A stretch of DNA of 64,000 nucleotides from Smallanthus sonchifolius (Eukaryota > Streptophyta > Magnoliopsida > Asterales > Asteraceae), in contig JAKNSE010000037.1 in assembly GCA_023525975.1 (NCBI GenBank), forward strand, positions 4,942,501 through 5,006,500, written 5' to 3'. The translations under genes and the position numbers were made by a program. Position 1 is the stretch's first letter, and the number at the start of each line of letters is the position of its first letter. Shown here piece by piece: positions 57,148-64,000 of the stretch. The notes under the pieces are model-generated. The model had not been told where the DNA came from and searched no databases. It was given only the letters and a program-made list of their open reading frames with translations.

Positions 57148-58530
57148 TGATGTCCTTAGCTTATAACAGGGTTGGAGTACGACCGTACCAACACGAAATT
57201 TGCTAAGTCATGCTGAGACTTCTAGTGAGACCCGTGCTTATAAGGTAAGCGTCGGTCAATGCAAAGGTCAAGAGAAGGGGTTTACATGGAGGAAAAGAAA
57301 TTTAATGAGATCCAGATTCTAGTAACATAAGGGTTAGGATGTCTGTTTAAGTAATCACGTTCAACTGATGGTTGGTTAGATTAAATCACCGTTTTCTAAT
57401 GTCAATGGATCAACTGGATCATCCGTTGAAGAAAGAAATCTGTTTACAGAGTTGGATATCCTGGGGTATAAATCAAATTAGGTTGAGGATTAGTCACAGG
57501 ATAAGGTAATAGAGTCAAAGGGAATTTATTGTTGGAGTGTAAGGAATAACGTGTTAGCTTAGAAAGAATTCCACAAATTCCGCTTACATAGTTGGATTCG
57601 ATAAGTTTTCCATGAGATTCTATTAGAGTTTCAATCAAGATGGTTTCTGTGATCATGTTTAGATGAGTGTCTTAATTTCACTAAGACTCTTACATGAGTG
57701 AGATAAAAGGATGGATTCTATTGATGATAGTTCAATGTGTCTGTAACATCTTCAACCTGATAGTCGCGTCTATCAACTGTTGAACAGGTTTAACGATACC
57801 AACTAGTTGTTGAGTGGGTTACAAGAACCTCTATAGACAGTGAAAACTTAAGTCTATTAATCACTTATTAGAACCATCTATCCACACACTAGGTTTCACT
57901 AGGACTTACATACACCTCAAATTACTATTACGTGTGCACCCGTAATGATAATTTGCTTTGCCTGCTCACCCTAGTTTCCCCCTTTCCTGTGTCATAATGT
58001 CCTTTAGTTTGTATTGCTGAGTACAGAGTGTTGTCAGGTATGATAAGTCATTGAGAAGCTTAGTCATCAACCATAAGTTGATGAACTAGAACTCATATCA
58101 GGATGAGTAGTCGGGAATCATTTGATCCGAGTATTCACTAGAGTTGAAACACAATACGAGAGTCCAATCCAGTGGATTGTAGACGATAACATGCACATGA
58201 AACAAACATGCACACAAAATGCCACTTCAAGAAGTGAAACTAATTCATGGATACGGGTTACAGGAAGGAGTAAAGTAGCCGTCCTTCCAACTGAGTCAGG
58301 ATAGGGTTTGAGTACGCAATGAGCAATGCGTTCTCAACTTTGCGGTCAATCTATTCTCAACAGAATATCGACCAAAGACGTGAGCCCATGGCTCGGGAAA
58401 GTTATGACATCTACGTGTCAATGGATTCTATAATAATGCGTGCAACGGTCTGCCTTCACTTGGCATGTTGTTGCTAGTGGGTACAGTAGGGACTCGCCTC
58501 CGACGATCCCAACTCCCAAAGAGATACGCG
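57148..58530. other. Unassigned block where gag of element 4 is expected
   Basis: The protease homology with element 3 stops exactly at about 57147. No knuckle and no gag core is readable up to 58530 on either strand. The first bases (ccttagcttataacaggg ... gagacccgtgcttataagg) resemble words in the LTR of element 1 (2545-2640), so part may be a rearranged foreign LTR. Confidence 0.5.
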
Positions 58531-58749
58531 TTAGGGCTGAGTGCCATCCATAACATGGACCTGAGAAAGCCCACCATACCCGACAGGCGATGGTGGTGTA
58601 AGTGACTCCTCCGAAGGCTCCGTCTCGCTGCCCTCGGACAGGAGTGGATGACGTTCTGGTGATTCCCCGAGTGTCGCCTCTAGGAATGATGATGCAATGT
58701 AAATGATGTGTCCCTCGTCAACAGAGGGTGATATGGTTGGTGTTAACAT
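58531..58749 (-). CDS. Short accessory ORF of element 4
   Basis: A 72-residue frame from an ATG at 58749 (MLTPTISPSVDEGH) to a stop at 58531, 115 bases inside the primer site. It is rich in Ser, Pro and Glu. Its PPSPVGYGG segment recalls TTVGYDEPF at the same place in element 3, but the coiled-coil part is absent. Probably a remnant of the same accessory ORF. Confidence 0.4.
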   Translation of the reverse strand: MLTPTISPSVDEGHIIYIASSFLEATLGESPERHPLLSEGSETEPSEESLTPPSPVGYGGLSQVHVMDGTQP

Positions 58750-58864
58750 GCCTGCACTGCAATGCACGTATGGGTGCTATGTGTGTCAGGTATGAGTGTC
58801 TGTGTCGTGTAACTAATGTGTGCGGTTATAGTCTAGTATGCAATCCTAGTTCTCTATAACCAAT

Positions 58865-58877
58865 GGCTCTGATACCA
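58865..58877 (-). other. Primer-binding site of element 4
   Basis: The minus strand reads TGGTATCAGAGCC, three bases inside the 5' LTR; it matches initiator tRNA-Met. Confidence 0.9.
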
Positions 58878-58880
58878 ATC

Positions 58881-61613
58881 TGTCACACCCCCAAATTCCA
58901 CTAACATAGTTTTACCGTTTGGGAAGTGACAAACCAGGATCTTAGACATTAGTTACTTCAAACGACACTATATGGGACTAAAAATGTAATATTATAAAAG
59001 TTCAGAGTAATTGCGGAAGCGATAAATAAAAGTAAATGCGCAAAACAACGCGCCCAAAGTCTAGTTCCAAATAACATAAATAAAAAGTTTAAATGTCTTG
59101 ATATCAAATGAGACTATATTAGGACTCCATGCATGTCCTAATCGTGCACCCATGCCTTAACTTAGCGTCCTGAGAAAACATGTAAGAAAAGTGTCAACAC
59201 AAGGTTGGTGAGTTCACAGGTTTCAGTTTATAGAAGCGTTTAATAGATTAATGTACATTCAATATATTTATCAACAAGTAGCTAACCCATATACATGTTT
59301 ACTAATGCGCTCGCAACCGAAAGCTGACTGTTTATGTGTTTGCCTCCCACCAGGCCTATCAACCATCGTGCATGTTTAGGTCAATATTGCACCCGTTCGA
59401 CCTCCAATCGAGTTAGCGCGACTAACGCGGGTGAGGTTTGTCAAACCCAGTAGTACTACTCAAATTACCTCCCTATGTTCATATCAATGGTCCGATGTGA
59501 GGACTTAATGATAGATGTGTACGCATAGTCCAACAAGTGATAACATATATGAATTACGAAAATCAAAAGCGTTTACGTCATGTTTTCTCCCCGAGTTTAA
59601 AACAGTAAAAGGGGCCGTGAAAACTCACCTGTGTTGCGTAGTAGGTAGTATCACACAAGTATGAGATTTGGTACACAAATGTTAGCCTGCAACGGCTTAT
59701 GTATGCCCTAGAATTACAAACAACAATTAGGGACACAATGGGATTTGTGACGACTACACGGAATGTTGAACGTCCTAAAAACGTTCTAATGATCAAGGAG
59801 TAGACGAAACGTGTCCATGGGAATATAAGCATCTTAATTAGGACAATTGAGTTACGTGACAAACGTCTCAAATACGAATGATATTAAATAAATAAGCTCA
59901 CACGTTTGCACCATTTAACAATGGCCTAAGAAAATAATATAGTATATATATTATTTTGAACTCTTAGAAAATATACGATAATCGCTCAAGTGGCAAAAAT
60001 AATAAATATATGTTATTTTTATTCGAGGATTTAAACGTGAGAAAACAATATAATTATATCATTTAATAATTTGAAACGTCTCGTAATCTTTTAAAAGCGT
60101 GGCGAAATAATATATGAATATATTATTATAAATTTGAGTTACGGGTTGAAAATAATATAAATATACTATTTTTATTCGGAGTTATAAGCTAAATAATAAT
60201 ATAGACATATTATTATAAAATTATAATATTAAAAATGGTTTATAAAATGAAACCCGAGCCTACGGGGGCGGGGGGGGGGGGGGGGTTTCCGGTTTCAAAA
60301 CATGTTACTATACTAACATAATAATATAGGGAGTGATTTTATAATTAAAATAATAATAAAAACTGCTTAGAAAAACAAATGGGGGTTGTGGGACTCGAAC
60401 CTAGGTCTCCTCCCCAACAGCCCCAAGACTTAACCAACCGCCAGCTAGGACAATCGCAACAAAGCTCCGATCGAAATGGTTTTAACATTCAAACACTACG
60501 TTCTCCCCCCCCCATCACGATTCCAGTCAAACTCCATCCCAATTTCCTCTGATTTCAACCACGATCGATCACAAAAGTATAGGGGTTTTGTTCCTCAAAA
60601 GATTTCGAAGCCGAGGGTGTATTTAATTTCAAAAACAATAAGTTTAGGGTTGTTATTTACTTGTTTGAAAAACCGAACCCTAGTTTTATGAACAAAGATT
60701 CAAACTCGACAAATTCGATAATATCAAGAGTTGGAATTATAGGGCTTTTACCAAATGGAAGATTGCGATTCTAACTGTATCGGTTAATTGAATTGAGGTT
60801 GTGTCTAGACTGTGATTTGATTAAACCAAAAACATATGAGCCCTAGGTTCTGGATCTTGAAGAATTCGATATTGTTTGACAAAATTAACATAGGGCTATC
60901 ATTAAACGAAGCATTTCGAAACTGCTCATATGAATTAATTGAGTTGAAATCGAGTGTACGTTGGTGTTCGATTAAACCCGAAAGAATATGAACCCTAGAA
61001 TCGGTTCTTGATAAATTCATTGTTGTGAGCCCTAATTAGCATATGGATTTTGTTCTAGACACTGAAACGAAACTAAAAGAATGATCAATTACCAGAGTGG
61101 GATACGGATCAGAGGTGCTCCACCAAATGGGGTTCCGACTTCGACGGATTTGGCCTCCGACAACTTGGCGTGTGGTATTGCTTCTGAGAGGTGCGATATA
61201 GGTGCGCAGGGTGTTAGACTTCAGAGATTTTAGGCCAAATGATCGAATTGATGAATATTTGTCAAGAGGTCGACGGTTACAACTTGTATGATCATAATGG
61301 GGTTAATTCATACTCGATAATGATGTTAAGTGCTCCAATTATGATCGATATTATCATATTTATGAATATCAGTTACGAATTTGGACAATCATAAGAGGTT
61401 ACGGATTGAATTGGATCAAAAGGGCTTGATTTTGACTTTACAAAGTCTACCAAATTGGTTTTGAGTTAATTTCACAACCAGTCCTTGTAGTTTATGTGCA
61501 TATGAGTTTGAATGACGGTAAGTTTGGTTCTTGTGGTTTGTAATTAGATAACAGGGTTAAGAGATAACGGAATTTGAGTTAACGGAGTTAACTTGAAAAT
61601 TCCGAATGTCACA
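58881..61613 (-). repeat. 5' LTR of element 4
   Basis: 2733 bp, TGTCACACCCCC ... AATGTCACA. Contains one copy of the 679-bp unit (with an extra segment of about 55 bases at 60057-60112), the G-rich run (60264-60286), and the tRNA-like boxes at 60391-60401 and 60437-60447. It is followed by TCAAT and the gag of element 5, so element 4 inserted into element 5. Confidence 0.88.
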
Positions 61614-63332
61614 TCAATAACTTCATTTGCTCATTTGATCAATTTGTTTAATAGCCAGTTTTCTTGTAGCAGAACATTTGAAAGATTAACAAGTGACTTA
61701 TACAGGATAACTCAGAATCCCGGAGAATCCCTCCGAGATTATGTCAGCAAGTTCGGTCGGGAAACCCTGGATATCCCGAACCTTGACGTTGCCACTGCAG
61801 TCTAAGCATTCAAGATGGGACTGAAGAAGGATTCTCAATTCTACGAAGACCTTGTCATGAATCCCTGTAGGAATCTTGATGAAGTCAGGAACCGGGCACT
61901 GAGGTTCATAAGGCTCGAGGATGATAAAAAGATTCAGCAACGAATGGTTGCTCCAACTATTTACAATCATCACAATCGGAAGACTGAGTCCGATCCCTTC
62001 AAGTCGTACAGATCCAAGCCATATTCTAAGCCCGATAATCACAGGGTTAACGCTGTGGAAGATGACGAGGAAGAGGAAGAATATCCTAAGTTATCCGAAT
62101 ATTGTTTTTCACTTGACACAACTGGTTTGTTATATGCCATGCAGGATCTTGGAGATAAGGCTAGGTGGCCCCGTAAATTCGAGAAGAATACCAGATGGAA
62201 GGACAAGTCCAAATGGTGTGCTTTCCATGAGGACTTTGGCCATGTGATCGAAGATTGCATTGCTCTGCACAAAGAGATAAGCTATCTCTTAAGCAAGGGG
62301 TATCTCAAAGAATTCCTAGGCAAAGAATAGAACAAGACTAAGGATCATGACAGGATCCCGCAGAGAGCAAAATCCCCGCTACTAGATGCTAAGGTAATAG
62401 GTTTTATATCCGGTGGATCTGATATTTATGGCACTTCTTACTCTGCAGCAAAAAGAAATGCCAAATAAGCAAAGACAGAAAAAGGGGACAGGCCTATCAG
62501 AACCTCCAGCTTGACTGAAGAAAAGGTGATCTCTTTCGATGAAGATGACAGAGATAACGTGCAGGATCCTCATCATGATGGACTAGTGATCACTCTGTAT
62601 ATTTCTAATCACTTCATCCGAAGGATACTGATTGACGGAGGAAGCTCGGTGAACATCATTCAGCATGAAGTTCTGAAAAGAATGGGGATTCCGAATTCCG
62701 AAATTATCTCCAAGTCTGCGGTACTGGTAGGATTCAGCGGAGAAGTCAAAAACACAGTTGGAGAGATAAAGCTACCGATATATATCGAAGGGGTAAATAC
62801 TATACAAAAGTTTTGCATAATAGATTCTTTGTCTTGCTATAATATCATTCTAGGGAGGCCTTGGATACAAAATATGAAGGCAGTGCCCTCAACATACCAT
62901 CAATGTGTCAAGATGCCAACCCCTTAGGGGGTAGTGAAGATCAACAATGATCAACAAGACGCAAAGGATTGCTACACTTCTTCGATGAAAGCCTCCGCCA
63001 AGACCAGGCAAGCATAGCAATTAAAGAAACAAGCCCAAGATGTACTGGAAACCAAAGAGCAAGATGTTAAAGAAGTATCCCTAAGTACGGAGGATCCTAA
63101 CGTCAAGGTGCTTGTTGGAACCAATATCCCCAAGGATATTGAGCAGAATCTTATAGAGTTACTAAAAAGCAGAACTTCAACCTTTGCCTGGAAACATGAA
63201 GACATGACAGGTATCTCTAAAGATATTATTACGCATAAATTGGGTGTTGATAATAGTTTCAGGCCAATACACCAAAGAGGAGAAAGTTTGCACCAGAAAG
63301 GAATGCAATTATCCAGGAAGAGGTCGAAAGAC
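61614..63332 (+). pseudogene. Element 5 gag and protease
   Basis: Gag core (SLRDYVSKFG, MNPCRNLDEVRNRALRF), a stop at 61803, an acidic linker, the knuckle CAFHEDFGHVIEDC, then stops near 62328 and 62466. Protease follows with IRRILIDGGSSVNI and YNIILGRPW, a stop near 62925, and a frameshift near 63270. It keeps the stretch around 62130-62215 that element 2 has lost. Non-functional. Confidence 0.86.
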
Positions 63333-64000
63333 TATTGAAAGCAGGAATGATAAGGGAAGTAAAATTCCCAAGGTGGCTAGCTAATGTGGTAGTGGTCCAG
63401 AAGAAGAATGGGAAATGGAGAGTCAGTGTAGACTTCACTGACTTGAACAAAGCGTGTCCCAATGATCCTTTCCCACTACCACACATAGACTCAATGGTTT
63501 ACGCTACAGCAGGCCATGAAATGCTGACATTCATGGATGCTTCTTTAGGATTCCAACAGATCCAGATGGAACCTTCAGATCAGGAGGATACTGCCTTCAT
63601 GACTCCAACAGGTATTTATTGTTATATTGCTATGCCTTTCGGTTTGAAAAATGAAGGTGCTACATACCAAAGGCTGGTGAACATGATGTTTAAAGACAAA
63701 CTAGGGGACACCATGGAGGTCTACATAGATGACATGGTGGTAAAATCAAAGAAAGTTGGGGATCATCTCAGGGATCTCAGAGACGCATTCGATATCGTGG
63801 CCAGCCCAGAGCAAATCAAAGAAATCATCAATCTTAAATCCCCACTAAACACCAAGGATGTCCAGAGAGTAACTGGTAGAGTAGCAGCACTCAACCGATT
63901 CATATCAAGATCCTTATAAAGGTGCAAATATTTCTACGACATCCTAAAGAATAACAAGAGATTCAAATGGGAAGAGAAGCATGAATAAGCACTCCAATCA
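63333..64000 (+). pseudogene. Element 5 reverse transcriptase and start of RNase H
   Basis: Open for 194 codons: KNGKWRVSVDFTDLNKACP, FMDASLGFQQIQ, CYIAMPFGLKN, catalytic YIDDMVVKSKK. Between FDIV and ASPEQIK about 40 residues present in element 2 are missing, without loss of frame. A stop at 63917 and further stops precede the window end. Confidence 0.86.

Larger units (their letters stand above)
48961..61613 (-). mobile_element. Element 4: older Tekay-type chromovirus without gag
   Basis: On the minus strand: 5' LTR (61613-58881), primer site, a short accessory ORF, an unassigned block where gag should be, then protease remnant, reverse transcriptase, RNase H, integrase and chromodomain, then a 3' LTR (53843-48961) expanded by tandem duplication and truncated at its far end. 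Related to element 3 in pol and LTR words, but clearly older. The left edge abuts the TRIM-like element seven bases after its LTR. Defective. Confidence 0.88.
61614..64000 (+). mobile_element. Element 5: second Tat-lineage gypsy copy, cut at both sides
   Basis: Begins inside gag at the word SITSFAHLINLF, exactly where element 4 inserted, and runs off the window in RNase H. Closely similar to element 2 throughout (32900-35300). Confidence 0.88.

Noticed and set aside
57444..57656. 70-codon minus-strand frame as possible gag of element 4
   Set aside because: No gag core or zinc knuckle; it lies in the unassigned block.

Overview
This is plant nuclear DNA, most likely from a eudicot and, by the feel of its repeats, possibly a daisy-family (Asteraceae) species; that last step is an impression, not a proof. 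The evidence is one intron-rich gene of plant type embedded in nested LTR retrotransposons, an L1-type LINE, MITEs, a PIF/Harbinger remnant and Helitron-like ends. I found no rRNA, intact tRNA, CRISPR array or prokaryotic operon.

Left part (1-18000). A Ty3/gypsy chromovirus of Tekay type, called element 1 here, lies on the minus strand. Its 5' LTR is at 12861-14561 and its truncated 3' LTR at 2531-3533. Two other LTRs have landed in its coding region as solo LTRs, each with an exact 5-bp target duplication: 7836-10348 inside gag and 4568-5055 inside integrase. The first 1441 bases are part of the same LTR family as 7836-10348, in the opposite orientation. A decayed L1-type LINE (15655-17995, plus strand) follows.

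Middle (18000-31300). The one host gene with a clear case for function is a nine-exon gene on the minus strand (coding exons 19293-27834). It encodes a 384-residue protein with three KH domains, of the poly(C)-binding / hnRNP K-like class. Its introns hold a solo LTR (23546-24162), a hAT-like MITE with 8-bp target duplication (25861-26265), another MITE-like repeat and C-rich tracts on the transcribed strand. Upstream lie a PIF/Harbinger transposase remnant cut by a Helitron-like 3' end (28826), and two captured exon fragments: one resembling an RGLG/copine-type vWA protein and one resembling Rab GDP dissociation inhibitor.

Right part (31300-64000). This is a stack of retroelements. Element 2 is a Tat-lineage gypsy element (31343-37216, plus strand) with a second, archaeal-type RNase H. 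Next come a small copia/TRIM-like element (37217-37339 and 48128-48953) and element 3, a complete young Tekay-type chromovirus inserted into it (37340-48127, target duplication CTAAG, two 2514-bp LTRs about 1% diverged). Element 4 is an older relative (48961-61613) whose left LTR carries five tandem copies of a 679-bp unit that is single in its right LTR. Element 5 is a second Tat-lineage copy running off the window (61614-64000).

The points most worth following up are: accessory ORFs between the primer-binding site and gag in three Tekay-type elements, two of them with coiled-coil-like tails; a clean GT-AG intron inside the gag of element 3; the tandem expansion and tRNA-like pol III boxes in the LTR of element 4; and perfect palindrome arrays in the U3 of copia-type LTRs. 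All retroelement reading frames seen here are broken.
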